From Pseudactinotalea terrae (GTDB taxonomy: Bacteria; Actinomycetota; Actinomycetes; Actinomycetales; Beutenbergiaceae), in the NCBI RefSeq assembly GCF_009733845.1, contig NZ_WNXZ01000002.1, positions 558,001 to 622,000 of the forward strand: DNA of 64,000 nucleotides, given 5' to 3'. Positions within the stretch are counted from its first letter, which is position 1. Each line of letters begins with the position of its first letter. Positions 51,366 through 60,654 of this stretch are shown here, piece after piece. The notes under the pieces are model-generated. The model was given only the letters and a program-made list of their open reading frames with translations, was not told the DNA's origin and searched no databases. Position numbers and translations under genes: made by a program.

Positions 51366-51830
51366 GTGAGTGATCGCAGCTCCGCCGAAGGGCCGGCGCA
51401 CGTTCCGGCGCCGGCTCCCGTCGAGGACCCGTGGCGCAACCTGCCGCTGCTGATCGCCCTCGTGGTCGCCGGGCTCGAGGGACTGGTGCTGGTCGCGGCG
51501 GCCGTGTGGTCGATCGCGTCGACCGTGCGAGCCGGCTTCGACAACGCCGCGGTCGCCATCGCGCTCTCGGTCTTCATGCTCCTCTTCGTGGGGCTGCTGG
51601 TGCTCGGCATCCACGCGCTGTGGCTCGGGCGGCGCTGGGGCCGCGGTCCCGTGCTCACGTGGCAGCTGATCCAGGCAGCGATCGCGTTCAGCGTGATCGG
51701 CAAGGCGCCGGGCTGGGCGCTCTACCCGATGATCGTGGCGTCGATCGTCGTGGGGGTGGGGCTGCTGCTGCCGGCGTCGGTCGCCGCGACCAGCCGTTCC
51801 TCCGGGTCCTCCTCCGGCACCGTGCTCTGA
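51366..51830 (+). CDS. Small four-helix membrane protein, unknown function
   Basis: A 154-residue protein with a Pro-rich cytosolic N-terminus (about 1-24) and four membrane helices (LPLLIALVVAGLEGLVLVAA; AVAIALSVFMLLFVGLLVLG; VLTWQLIQAAIAFSVIG; LYPMIVASIVVGVGLLL), ending in a Ser-rich tail. It resembles small actinobacterial membrane proteins that lack assigned function. The GTG start at 51366 is 6 nt after TAGGCT, so translation is probably leaderless. Its 3' 109 nt overlap the convergent FtsK/EccC-like gene. Confidence 0.78.
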   Translation: MSDRSSAEGPAHVPAPAPVEDPWRNLPLLIALVVAGLEGLVLVAAAVWSIASTVRAGFDNAAVAIALSVFMLLFVGLLVLGIHALWLGRRWGRGPVLTWQLIQAAIAFSVIGKAPGWALYPMIVASIVVGVGLLLPASVAATSRSSGSSSGTVL

Positions 51831-54800
51831 GGCGCGCCACGGTCGACCTGGAGCGCGACGGCGCGACCCTGCGCCACCAGGACACCGCGGCCGGGGTGCT
51901 GGTGCGCGTCCACCAGGGGTCGCACGTCGATCCCGGTCCACGCGGTGGTGCCCGCGGTCTGACCGAGGACGAGCACGGCGTCGGGCTCGCGCAGTCTTCT
52001 GGCGAGCTCGTGGAAGGACGCGCCGAGCGGTTCGGGCCGGGCGGTGGCGATGAGCGTGGCCGAGCCGGCTGCATCGGCGGCCACACCGGCGGCGGCAGCC
52101 GAGAGGCGGTCGACGTCATCGAGCAGGAGCACGCCCGGTGTGCGTGGCGTGACGGCGGCGGGATCGGTCCAGACCTGCCAGCCGGCGGCGCGCAGGCGCG
52201 CGGCGAGCATCCGCAGCGTGGTGGTGCGCCCGGTGCGGGGAGCGCCCAGCACCAGCAGGGTGTCGCCCGCGCGCAGCGGCGCGTGTACCGGACCGTTGTC
52301 GGGGCCGCCGAGGCCCAGCAGCACCCGCTCGCCGGTAGGAACGGCACCGAGCCCGGGCGGCAAGGCGACCAAATCCGGCAGGGGCTCGATGCGCAACGGG
52401 GTCCTCGCGGGCCGCGGCCAGGGCCCCGTCAGCGGCGCCAGCGCGACGTGCCCGACCAGCGCGGTGGCGCCGTCGAGCAGCACCCCGCGGCCCGCTGGAG
52501 CGCCGAGCTGGATCAGCTCGCGCGGCACCCCGGCCACGAGGGCGTCGGAGAGGTCGCGCGGCGCGAGGACCAGGTGCGCATGCGTGGCCGCCGCCCACCG
52601 CGCGGCCGGCGGCGAGGCGGTGAGCACCACGCCGAGGCGACGCCGCCGCGCGGCACGCAGCAGGTCGATCATCGTCTCGAGCGCGGTGCCGAACGGGAGC
52701 ACGGAGTCCAGGGCGCGACACATGGCCTCGACGTCGTCGATGACCAGCAGCTCGCGGGCGGGGTGCGGTCGCTCGAGTGCCTGCAGCAGCAGCTGCACCC
52801 GGCGCACGTCGTCCGTGGCGCACGTGGTGCCACGCGTGGGCGCCTCCGGGGGCAGCAGCGGCTCGGAGGCCACCACATGGGTGGTGATCCCGCGCCGGAC
52901 GGCCTCGACCGCGAGCGTGCGCGCGGCAGCCGTACGGCCGCTGCGCGGTGGCCCGCTGATGAGCAGCGTGTCGCCGAGGTCGAGGTGGGCGGCGCCGAGC
53001 CGTTGCTCCTCGGGAAGGTCGAGGAGCAGGAACGGAACGGCGTCATCGCGAACCTCGGGAAGCTCCGCCGTCGAGATCGAGGCGGGGAGCGGGGGCGCCC
53101 ACGGGGCGCGCACACGGACGAGGGTGGGATCGGTCTGCGCTGCCAGGTCCCGCGCGGTCCGCAGCGTGGCGAGCAGGCGCGCGACACCGTCGTCGAGACT
53201 GCCGGGCCAGGCGATCTGGACGGTCGTGGAGCCGTCGGTCCGAACCACCGCACGCCCCGGCACCGCGGGCAGCCGGGCTGCGGAGTCCTCGCCGAGGACG
53301 TCGTGCGAGTCGGTCTGCTCGAGGACGCGTAGGCAGACCCGCACCGAGATGTTGGCGCGCATGTCGGCTGTCACGGCGCCGCCCGGTCGCTGGGTCGCGA
53401 GCACGAGATGGATGCCGAGCGAGCGGCCCTGGGCCGCGAGCCGGACCAGGGAGTCGAGCAGGTCGGGGTGCGCATCGGCCAGCGTGCGGAACTCGTCGAC
53501 GATGACGAGCAGTCGAGGCATCCCGCCGGGCAGCTCGCGCAGGGACCGCACCCCGGCGTCGGAGAGCACGCGCTCGCGGCGTGCGAGCTCGGCGCGGAGG
53601 CTAGCCAGCGCTCGCGCGGTGGTGCCGGCGTCGAGGTCGGTGAGGACGTCGACCACGTGCGGCAGCTCCGCCAGCGCACCGAACGTGGCACCACCCTTGT
53701 AGTCGATGAGCAGCACCTGCACGTCCCGCGGGGCGTAGGCGACCGTGAGCCCGAGCACCCACGTGGTCAACAGCTCGGACTTGCCGGATCCGGTGGTGCC
53801 CGCCACCAGCGCATGCGGGCCGGCCTCGGCGAGATCGAGCCACAGCGGGCCCTCCGGGCCCATGCCCAGCGGTGCTGTCAGGCCCGGCGGGCGGCGCTGC
53901 CAGCGTCGCAGCACCTGCTCGGGGCTGGGGCAGCGCAGGAGGTCCTGCAGCGGCACGAGGCTCGGGAGCCCCCCGGTGCCCGCGGCCGCCTGCGCGATCG
54001 CGGTCGCCACCTCGTGAGCCCAGGCGACCGAGACCCGCCGATCGTGCTGGGGATCGACCTCGATCACGGCGGTGCACCAGGTCGGCACCTCGGCGAGGGA
54101 GGTCGCCACGAGGATACCGACGGCGTCTCTCGCCGGGGCCGGGTGTGCGCCCGGTCGGGTCTCGATCACCCGGAGGGTCGCGGTGGCGTCCGGGTGCGGG
54201 CCGGTGTGCGGCAGCGGTGCTGTCCAGTCCCAGCTCGGCGGCACGTCGAGCCGGAGGTCGTCCGGAGCGGCGTGGTGGACGGCCTGGCACACGAGCCACC
54301 GGGCCATCGCGCGGCACGCCTCGGGAGCCCCGACGAGCGCGACCCCACGCCCAGGCGGGGGCGGTGCGATCGTGCGGGACCGCCGTCGTCCATGGTGCTG
54401 CTCGGTGCCGACGTCCCACTCAGGGGGCGGGCCCGAGCCGGGTCGGTCGGCGACCACGAGCAGAGCCGATGGGTCAGGCGGTGGGGGAGGGACGTCGTCG
54501 CTCGGGGCGTGTCGCGGGTCCGCCTGCCGCTTCCTTGCTCGCTCGCGGAGCCACGGCCACAGCGCCGAGACCACGAGGACCAGCGGGAGGATCAGCCAGG
54601 TGACGGTGCGCCACGGGCTGCCGGAGTTCGTGCTGAGCGCCAGCGGGAGCATGGTGGCCGACATCGCGAGCGGCACCAGCAGGCGCATGCCCAGCCCCTC
54701 GGACAGCTCGACCGAGCGGGGCTCGGGCGCCAGCGCGGGATGGTCGCGGACCTCGATGACGCTGCTGCCGAGCGTGAGGCGGGACCCGGGCGTCAGCGTG

Positions 54801-55090
54801 AGGCCACGGCTCCGCAGGCGGCGGCTGCGGCCGAGCCGGGTGCGGCCGCTGCGGGTGCGGCGGCCCGGCCGCGCGGTGGCGTCGCTGCCCCGGCGGACGT
54901 GCGCGACCAGGCGGCCGCGCCGGTGCCTGACCCGCAGGTGCCGGCGCGAGAGGCGGGGGTCGGCGAGGGCGAGATCGGCGTCGTCGCCCCTTCCGACGAC
55001 GACCTCGGTGTCCTCGGGCAGCGGGGCCACCCAGCCGACGTCGGGTCCGCCGACGACAGCCAGGTGGTACCTCGTCCCCACACGGCTCAC
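51722..55090 (-). CDS. FHA-domain EccC-like FtsK/SpoIIIE ATPase (type VII secretion-like)
   Basis: About 1122 residues from the GTG at 55090; a TTG at 55141 would add 17. Residues about 5-118 are an FHA domain (GRGDDADLALADPRLSRRHL), a phosphothreonine reader. Two membrane helices lie at about 135-180. Three FtsK-like ATPase modules follow: the first is canonical (P-loop GTTGSGKS at 431-438, Walker B LLVIVDE at 527-533). The second (GPPRSGRT at 713-720, LLVIDD) and third (GAPRTGRT at 949-956, VLLLDD) carry Arg in place of the P-loop Lys. The order matches EccC/YukB motors of type VII secretion, where modules 2 and 3 are degenerate. No esx, eccB, eccD or mycosin gene is in the window. It converges with the upstream membrane-protein gene. 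Confidence 0.85.
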   Translation of the reverse strand: MSRVGTRYHLAVVGGPDVGWVAPLPEDTEVVVGRGDDADLALADPRLSRRHLRVRHRRGRLVAHVRRGSDATARPGRRTRSGRTRLGRSRRLRSRGLTLTPGSRLTLGSSVIEVRDHPALAPEPRSVELSEGLGMRLLVPLAMSATMLPLALSTNSGSPWRTVTWLILPLVLVVSALWPWLRERARKRQADPRHAPSDDVPPPPPDPSALLVVADRPGSGPPPEWDVGTEQHHGRRRSRTIAPPPPGRGVALVGAPEACRAMARWLVCQAVHHAAPDDLRLDVPPSWDWTAPLPHTGPHPDATATLRVIETRPGAHPAPARDAVGILVATSLAEVPTWCTAVIEVDPQHDRRVSVAWAHEVATAIAQAAAGTGGLPSLVPLQDLLRCPSPEQVLRRWQRRPPGLTAPLGMGPEGPLWLDLAEAGPHALVAGTTGSGKSELLTTWVLGLTVAYAPRDVQVLLIDYKGGATFGALAELPHVVDVLTDLDAGTTARALASLRAELARRERVLSDAGVRSLRELPGGMPRLLVIVDEFRTLADAHPDLLDSLVRLAAQGRSLGIHLVLATQRPGGAVTADMRANISVRVCLRVLEQTDSHDVLGEDSAARLPAVPGRAVVRTDGSTTVQIAWPGSLDDGVARLLATLRTARDLAAQTDPTLVRVRAPWAPPLPASISTAELPEVRDDAVPFLLLDLPEEQRLGAAHLDLGDTLLISGPPRSGRTAAARTLAVEAVRRGITTHVVASEPLLPPEAPTRGTTCATDDVRRVQLLLQALERPHPARELLVIDDVEAMCRALDSVLPFGTALETMIDLLRAARRRRLGVVLTASPPAARWAAATHAHLVLAPRDLSDALVAGVPRELIQLGAPAGRGVLLDGATALVGHVALAPLTGPWPRPARTPLRIEPLPDLVALPPGLGAVPTGERVLLGLGGPDNGPVHAPLRAGDTLLVLGAPRTGRTTTLRMLAARLRAAGWQVWTDPAAVTPRTPGVLLLDDVDRLSAAAAGVAADAAGSATLIATARPEPLGASFHELARRLREPDAVLVLGQTAGTTAWTGIDVRPLVDAHQHPGRGVLVAQGRAVALQVDRGAPQSTVPEEDPEERLVAATDAGSSSPTPTTIDATIIG

Positions 55091-55147
55091 ACCGCCAGCC
55101 TGCCCCGAGAGACCCCCGCCCCGCTCAGCCCCTGTGGACAACCACGG

Positions 55148-57718
55148 TCAGTCGGTGGCGAGGGCTGCCACCGGGGACTGACGGACGGCGCTGCGCGCGG
55201 GCAGCACCGAGGCGAGCAGCCCCGCCGTCACCGCGATCACCGCGACGGCGCCCAGCTGCAGCCACGGCACGCCGAGCTCGAGCGAACCGAGCCCCCCGAG
55301 CACGATCGCCGCACCGGCCCATCCGTAGAGGAGCCCGGCGATGGCGCCGACGGCGGCACCGACCGTCGCGATCAGCACCCCCTCGACAGCGAGCATGCCG
55401 CGCAGCTGACCACGGGTCAGGCCCATCGCCCGGAGGGTCGCGTTCTCGCGGCGGCGCTCCAGCACCGACAGCGACAACGTGTTCGCGACACCGACCAGCG
55501 CGATGACCACGGCCACGCCCAGCAGGCCCAGCACGACAGCCAGCAGCGTGTCGATCACCTGTCCGTACGCTGCACGCTCGATCGCGCTGCCGCCCACCTG
55601 CAGCACCGGGGCCTCGGGGTCGGCTGCGGTGAGCTCGTTGAGCGCGGACTGCAGTGCGTCGCTGACCGCGATCGCATCGGCGTCGTCCTCCATCTGTGCC
55701 CAGATGGTCGTGACCGGGGCGTCCGGGGCAAGTGCCGCGAAGACCTCCGGTGTGACGAAGGCGGCGTAGCGACCCACGTCCGCCTGGACCAGCGTGAGGT
55801 CGCGCTCGGTGCCGTCCGCGGAGGTCAGGGTGACCGTGTCACCGTCCTCGAGGGTGACATCGAACAGCGAGCCGAGGAGGATGGTGTCGTCGTCGAGGTC
55901 CGCGAGCACGTCCGAGCGCATCACGGCGTCAGGGTCACCCTCGGCGACGCTGTTGACGGTCACGCCGGTCCGGTACCCGTCCGCCAGCGTCAGGTCCGCG
56001 CTCGAGGTGCGCAGGGTGGCCACGGCCGCGACGCCGTCGGTCTGCCTCACGGCGTCGATCTGCGCCTGTGTGACCTCCTGGGAGGTGTCGCTCACTCCTG
56101 CCGCGAGGTCGACCGGGAACGACGAGTCGAGCTCGGTGAGCAGGGTCTGCCGTGCTGAGTAGGCGCCGGTGGACATCATCACCACGAGTGCGACGCCGAT
56201 GACCAGCGCGTTCGTGGTCGCGGCCGTGCGGCGGGGGTTGCGCACGGCGTTGGCCGTGGCGATCCGGGCCGGAGTGCCCTTGCCCGCGAGTCGACCGAGC
56301 ACCGGCAACAGCTTCGGGATGAGGAAGACCGAGCCGATGAGCAGGCCGCACAGCGAGATCAGCCCACCCAGCACGCCGAGCGCGAGACCACCGAGCATGC
56401 CGACGTCGGAGGAGTCGGTCTCCGAGAGCGCGAGAGCCAGGGCCACACCCCCGGCCAGCATCAGCGCGCCCAGCACGCTGGCCGTGATCGCGAGCACCAG
56501 GCGGCCGCGACCCGAGCGCTCGTCCACGGCACCCTCGATCGGGCGCAGCGCGGCGACCGGAGCGACCTGCGTGGCCATCCGGGCCGGGACGAGCGCGGCA
56601 AGCACGGTCACGAGGATCCCGACGATCAGCGTCACGACCGGGACGTACCAGCTGAACGGCACCGTGGTGCCGAGCAGGGCACCGGGGAAGAGGTTCTCGA
56701 GGACCTTCACGCCGCCGAGCACGATCCCCGTGCCGAGCGCGAGCCCCACGACCGAGGCGATGACCCCGAGCAGCGCGGCCTCGCCGAGCACCGAGGCGCG
56801 GATCTGAGCGCGGCTCGCGCCGACGCAGCGCAGCAGGGCCAGCGTCCGGGTGCGCTGCGCGACCAGCACCTGGAAGGTGTTGGTGATCACGAGGCCGGCG
56901 ACGGCGAGCGCGACCGAGGCGAATGCGAGCATCACCACGAGGAAGGTCACGTTGGAGCCGGTCTCGGCGGCCGTGCGCTCCTCGGCGAGCTCTGGGAGAG
57001 TCTGCACCGAGGCGTCAGCGATGCTGGGCAGCGCCTCGATCGAGGCGCGGACCGCTGCCGCATCGGCGCCGTCCTCGAACGCGATCAGCGCGCCCCAGAC
57101 GTCGTCGGTCCCGCTCGCCGCGATGCGCCACTCGTCGTACTGGCCCGCCTCGAGCCGGCCGCCGGATCCTGTGGAGAAGTAGTTGCCGGTCGCCTCGAGG
57201 AGACCGACGACCCTCAGCTGCTCGGTGCGGCTGTCGGTGATCTGGTTGTTCTCCCAGACGTCGAACGAGGTGCTGACCGTGTCGCCGATGTCGACGCCCA
57301 GGCGCTCAGCGACATCCGCAGACAGCACGAGCTGCCCAGGAGCGGTCGCCTCCACGCCCTCGGCGAGCGTCCCGACCGCGAGGGCGGGGTCGCTCGGCGT
57401 CGGGGCGAGCGCGACGTACTCAGCCGCATCGGCGCCCGCGATCTCCAGACCGAAGTACGACTCGATGTCGGCGCCCTTCACGCCGTCGACCGCTCGGATG
57501 TCCGCCAACGTGCTCGAGGTGAGCGGCGCGGACCGGGCGGTGACCACCAGGTCGGCGTCGGCGTAGGAAGCCGTGAAGGCATCGTGCGTGGCCTGCTCCA
57601 TGGTGGCGGAGGCCAGCAGGCTGGCCGCGACGAACGCGGTGCCCAACAGGATCGCGATGCCGGCGGCGGCGAGTCGCCCCGCCGAGGCCCGCATCTGGTC
57701 GAGCGTGGCGCGCAGCAT
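55148..57718 (-). CDS. FtsX/MacB-like ABC transporter permease (duplicated)
   Basis: An 856-residue permease with two FtsX-like halves. Each half has a large extracytoplasmic domain followed by three membrane helices, plus an N-terminal helix (about 12-38, RLAAAGIAILLGTAFVAASL). Family signatures are LVAQRTRTLALLRCVGASRA and SVLERRRENATLRAMGLTRG, the coupling helices that touch the ATPase. ATG at 57718 overlaps the ATPase stop by one base (TGATG). This 8-10 helix layout is common in actinobacterial transporters that move lipids, peptides or antibiotics or act as sensors. It is near a two-component system, as in Bce-type modules. Confidence 0.9.
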   Translation of the reverse strand: MLRATLDQMRASAGRLAAAGIAILLGTAFVAASLLASATMEQATHDAFTASYADADLVVTARSAPLTSSTLADIRAVDGVKGADIESYFGLEIAGADAAEYVALAPTPSDPALAVGTLAEGVEATAPGQLVLSADVAERLGVDIGDTVSTSFDVWENNQITDSRTEQLRVVGLLEATGNYFSTGSGGRLEAGQYDEWRIAASGTDDVWGALIAFEDGADAAAVRASIEALPSIADASVQTLPELAEERTAAETGSNVTFLVVMLAFASVALAVAGLVITNTFQVLVAQRTRTLALLRCVGASRAQIRASVLGEAALLGVIASVVGLALGTGIVLGGVKVLENLFPGALLGTTVPFSWYVPVVTLIVGILVTVLAALVPARMATQVAPVAALRPIEGAVDERSGRGRLVLAITASVLGALMLAGGVALALALSETDSSDVGMLGGLALGVLGGLISLCGLLIGSVFLIPKLLPVLGRLAGKGTPARIATANAVRNPRRTAATTNALVIGVALVVMMSTGAYSARQTLLTELDSSFPVDLAAGVSDTSQEVTQAQIDAVRQTDGVAAVATLRTSSADLTLADGYRTGVTVNSVAEGDPDAVMRSDVLADLDDDTILLGSLFDVTLEDGDTVTLTSADGTERDLTLVQADVGRYAAFVTPEVFAALAPDAPVTTIWAQMEDDADAIAVSDALQSALNELTAADPEAPVLQVGGSAIERAAYGQVIDTLLAVVLGLLGVAVVIALVGVANTLSLSVLERRRENATLRAMGLTRGQLRGMLAVEGVLIATVGAAVGAIAGLLYGWAGAAIVLGGLGSLELGVPWLQLGAVAVIAVTAGLLASVLPARSAVRQSPVAALATD

Positions 57719-58503
57719 CAGCGGACCACCGTCGCAGCGGGCTGGCGCAGTGCGTCGAGACCCGCGAGCACGCTCTCGGGCGTGGGGTCGGAGATCGAAC
57801 CGGCGATCTGGCCGTCGGCGAGCAGGACCACGCGGTCGGCGTAGGCCGCCGCGGCGGGGTCGTGCGTGACCATGACGATCGTCTGGCCCAGCTCGCGCAC
57901 GGAGCGGCGCAGGAAGGAGAGCACCTCGGTGCCCGAGCGGGAGTCGAGGTTGCCGGTGGGTTCGTCGGCGAACACCACGTCGGGCTTGGTGGACAGCGCC
58001 CGTGCGATCGCCACACGCTGCTGCTGGCCGCCCGAGAGCTCGTGGGGCTTGTGCGTGAGCCGGTCGCCGAGCCCGAGCGTGCTCACGAGGACGTCGGTCC
58101 ACTCCTTGTCGAGCTTCGCGCCCGAGAGCTGCGAGGGCAGGGCCATGTTCTGCTCGGCCGTGAACATCGGGAGCAGGTTGAAGGACTGGAACACGAACCC
58201 GACGCGCTCGCGGCGCAGGATGGTGAGCTGGTCGTCGTTGAGCGCGGTCAGCTCGGTGCCGCCGAGCCATGCCTGGCCGGCGGTCGCGGTGTCGAGGCCC
58301 GCGAGCAGGTGCATCAGCGTCGACTTGCCCGAGCCCGAGGGCCCCATGATCGCGGTGAACTCGCCGGAGGCGAACGTGACGTCCACGCCGTCGAGCGCGT
58401 GGACGGCGACGTCGCCACGGCCGTAGATCTTGGTGAGCCCGACGGCGCGCACGGCGCTGCGGGCGGACTGGTCGGTGGGCGGTGTGGGCAGTGTCTGCGT
58501 CAT
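57718..58503 (-). CDS. ABC transporter ATPase (MacB/LolD-like)
   Basis: A 261-residue ATPase. Features are Walker [11 protein letters not shown]-loop [10 protein letters not shown], signature [15 protein letters not shown], Walker [14 protein letters not shown] (the hallmark of the MacB/LolD/FtsE group) and switch His in [17 protein letters not shown] at 58503 has TAGCGT seven bases upstream, suggesting a leaderless mRNA. It is coupled to the FtsX-like permease. The response regulator gene lies 106 nt upstream on the same strand and may control it. Confidence 0.93.
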   Translation of the reverse strand: MTQTLPTPPTDQSARSAVRAVGLTKIYGRGDVAVHALDGVDVTFASGEFTAIMGPSGSGKSTLMHLLAGLDTATAGQAWLGGTELTALNDDQLTILRRERVGFVFQSFNLLPMFTAEQNMALPSQLSGAKLDKEWTDVLVSTLGLGDRLTHKPHELSGGQQQRVAIARALSTKPDVVFADEPTGNLDSRSGTEVLSFLRRSVRELGQTIVMVTHDPAAAAYADRVVLLADGQIAGSISDPTPESVLAGLDALRQPAATVVR

Positions 58504-58510
58504 GGTGAAG

Positions 58511-58516
58511 ACGCTA
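58511..58516 (-). promoter_or_regulatory. Leaderless-type -10 box TAGCGT
   Basis: TAGCGT is followed by 7 nt and the ATG at 58503 of the ABC ATPase gene. Confidence 0.5.
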
Positions 58517-58609
58517 CGGACGGCAGCGGTGCAGCCGCGTCGAGCCGGGGTCGGTTTCTCGGGTCATCCCGTGGGTGGACCCGCAGGTCACGGCGTACAC
58601 CCGGCGCGC

Positions 58610-59299
58610 TCAGCTGCCGGGGCTGACCAGTCCGGTCTCGTACGCGACCACGACCGCCTGCACGCGATCGCGGGCGCTCAGCTTCGCGAGGACACGCCCC
58701 ACATGGGTCTTCACGGTGGCCTCGGCCACGAACAGATCGCTCGCGATCTCGGTGTTGCTGCGGCCGCGGGCCATCAGCACCAGCACCTCACGCTCACGAT
58801 CGGTCAGCGAGTCGAGCACCGCCGGGGGAGTGCGCTCGGCGTCGGGGAGCACGCTCGCGAGGTGCCCGATCAGCCTCTTGGTGGAGGACGGCGCGATCAC
58901 GGCCTCGCCGTGGTGCACGGTGCGGATCGCCGCCAGCATGTCCTCGGGCGGGGTGTCCTTGAGCAGGAACCCGGAGGCGCCTGCCTTGATCGCCCGCAGC
59001 ACGTACTCGTCGAGATCGAAGGTGGTCAGGATGATGACTTTGGGGCCGTCCCCGCCGGCCGGGTCTGTGAGCGCGGCCGTCGCGGCGAGGCCGTCCATGT
59101 TCGGCATGCGCACGTCCATCAGCACCACGTCGACCGGGTGACTGCCCAGCAGTCGGAGTGCCTGGGCGCCGTCGCCCGCCTCGACCACGACCTCCATGTC
59201 GGGCTGGGAGTTGATCACCAGCGCGAACCCGGCCCGCACGAGCTGCTGGTCGTCGACCAGGGCGACACGGATCGGGCTGTCAGGCAGGGGCTCGGTCAT
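58610..59299 (-). CDS. NarL/LuxR-family response regulator
   Basis: A 229-residue response regulator. The ATG at 59299 overlaps the kinase stop (ATGA). The receiver domain starts IRVALVDDQQLVRAGFALVI, with phosphoacceptor D62 in VVLMDVRMPNMDGLAA and Lys in FLLKDTPPEDM. The C-terminal GerE domain reads LDSLTDREREVLVLMARGRS and DLFVAEATVKTHVGRVLAKL. It pairs with the kinase at 59296-60573 and probably regulates the adjacent ABC transporter, as is common for this pairing in actinobacteria. That target is an inference from location. Confidence 0.93.
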   Translation of the reverse strand: MTEPLPDSPIRVALVDDQQLVRAGFALVINSQPDMEVVVEAGDGAQALRLLGSHPVDVVLMDVRMPNMDGLAATAALTDPAGGDGPKVIILTTFDLDEYVLRAIKAGASGFLLKDTPPEDMLAAIRTVHHGEAVIAPSSTKRLIGHLASVLPDAERTPPAVLDSLTDREREVLVLMARGRSNTEIASDLFVAEATVKTHVGRVLAKLSARDRVQAVVVAYETGLVSPGS

Positions 59300-60573
59300 G
59301 GTGTCCTCTGATCGATCGGCGGTGCTGGTGTGGTCGGTGGCTCTGGGCGCGGGCCGGAGGCTCCGCCCGGGACCGGGATCTCCGCGCGGACACGGTAGCC
59401 GCCCCCGGCGCGCGGGCCGGCACTCAGCGTGCCACCGAGCATCGCAGCGCGCTCGCGCATCCCGAGGACGCCGTGGCCGGCGCCGTCGGAGACCGCGGCG
59501 GCACCGCGGCCGTCGTCGTCGACCTGCAGCACCACGTGCTGGGGCGCCCACTGCATCAGCACGGTCGCCTTCACCTCGGGGCCGCCGTGCTTGAGGATGT
59601 TCGTGAGGGACTCCTGCGCGATCCGGTAGATGGTGGCGCCCGTGCCCGGCGGCAGCGCGCGCGGCGTACCCATCTCGATGAGGGAGACCGGGAGCGTGTC
59701 CTTCATGGACGTGACCAGGGTCGCGACGTCCGTGTCCCCGGGTTGCGGGACGAGATCGTTGGCGTCATGCCCGTCGGTGCGCAGCACACCGAGGATGCGC
59801 CGCATGTCGGCGAGCGCGGCACGGCCCGTCTCGGAGATCGTCAGCAGCGCACGCTCCGCTGCCTCGGGACTGGTCTTGGCGGCGTACCGACCGCCGTCGG
59901 CCTGGGCGATGACCACCGACAGCGAGTGGGCCACGATGTCGTGCATCTCCCGTGCGATGCGTGTGCGCTCGGCCTGGGTGGCGATCTGCTCGAGCTGGTC
60001 GCGCTCGCGCTCGAGGCGGGCGGCACGCTCGGCGAGCGACTCCTGCTGGAGGTAGCGGGCGCGTCGCACCAGCCCGAGTGCCCAGGCGGTCAGCGCGAGG
60101 GCAGCGCAGCCCACGAAGAGGAACGTGGCGATCGCGAGGGCCTGCCCCATCCCAGCCCAGTCGCTCAGCGCGAACCCAACCCCGACCATGACGGCGCCGC
60201 CCATGGCGATGAGCAGCCAGGTACGGCTGGAGCCACCGGGTCGGAACGCCGTCACGGAGTAGAGCGCCACCAGCACCGCGACGTCCGAGGGCTGCAGGAA
60301 CTGGCCGAGCGCGAAGTGGGCGACGGCCAGCGCCGCGACGACGGTCGCGGTCCGTTCCGGGTGCGAGCGCCGCCAGATCAGGGCGATCAGCTGCGCGATC
60401 CCGATCAGCGTCGAGATCGCCAGCACGGGCCTGGCGGCACCGCCGACCCCGCCGTAGGCGATCGGGACGAGGGCGAATGCGACCGTCAGGATGACCGCGA
60501 ACCAGATCTCTCCCGGCGTCGGCGCAGCGCCGCCGCTGGGCTGCGGCGAGGTCTCGGTGGGCGGGGCGGTCAC
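59296..60573 (-). CDS. Sensor histidine kinase, HisKA_3 type (DesK/NarX-like)
   Basis: A 425-residue kinase. Five to six membrane helices lie in about 22-165. A coiled coil (LQQESLAERAARLERERDQL) leads into the phosphoacceptor box RTRIAREMHDIVAHSLSVVI, then an HATPase_c domain (N-box RIAQESLTNILKHGG, G-box GHGVLGMRERAAMLGG). It ends in a Pro-rich tail. GTG at 60573 has TAGGCT seven bases upstream, a leaderless arrangement. No large extracellular sensor loop is present, so it may detect membrane state or work with the neighbouring transporter. Confidence 0.92.
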   Translation of the reverse strand: MTAPPTETSPQPSGGAAPTPGEIWFAVILTVAFALVPIAYGGVGGAARPVLAISTLIGIAQLIALIWRRSHPERTATVVAALAVAHFALGQFLQPSDVAVLVALYSVTAFRPGGSSRTWLLIAMGGAVMVGVGFALSDWAGMGQALAIATFLFVGCAALALTAWALGLVRRARYLQQESLAERAARLERERDQLEQIATQAERTRIAREMHDIVAHSLSVVIAQADGGRYAAKTSPEAAERALLTISETGRAALADMRRILGVLRTDGHDANDLVPQPGDTDVATLVTSMKDTLPVSLIEMGTPRALPPGTGATIYRIAQESLTNILKHGGPEVKATVLMQWAPQHVVLQVDDDGRGAAAVSDGAGHGVLGMRERAAMLGGTLSAGPRAGGGYRVRAEIPVPGGASGPRPEPPTTPAPPIDQRTP

Positions 60574-60580
60574 GCCGTTC

Positions 60581-60586
60581 AGCCTA
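60581..60586 (-). promoter_or_regulatory. Leaderless-type -10 box TAGGCT
   Basis: TAGGCT is followed by 7 nt and the GTG at 60573 of the kinase-regulator operon. Confidence 0.55.
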
Positions 60587-60654
60587 GGGACCCGCGCGCT
60601 CGTGGGCGTCGTGCTGCGGGACGAGTCACGCCTGCGACCTGCGGTGGACGCCGC

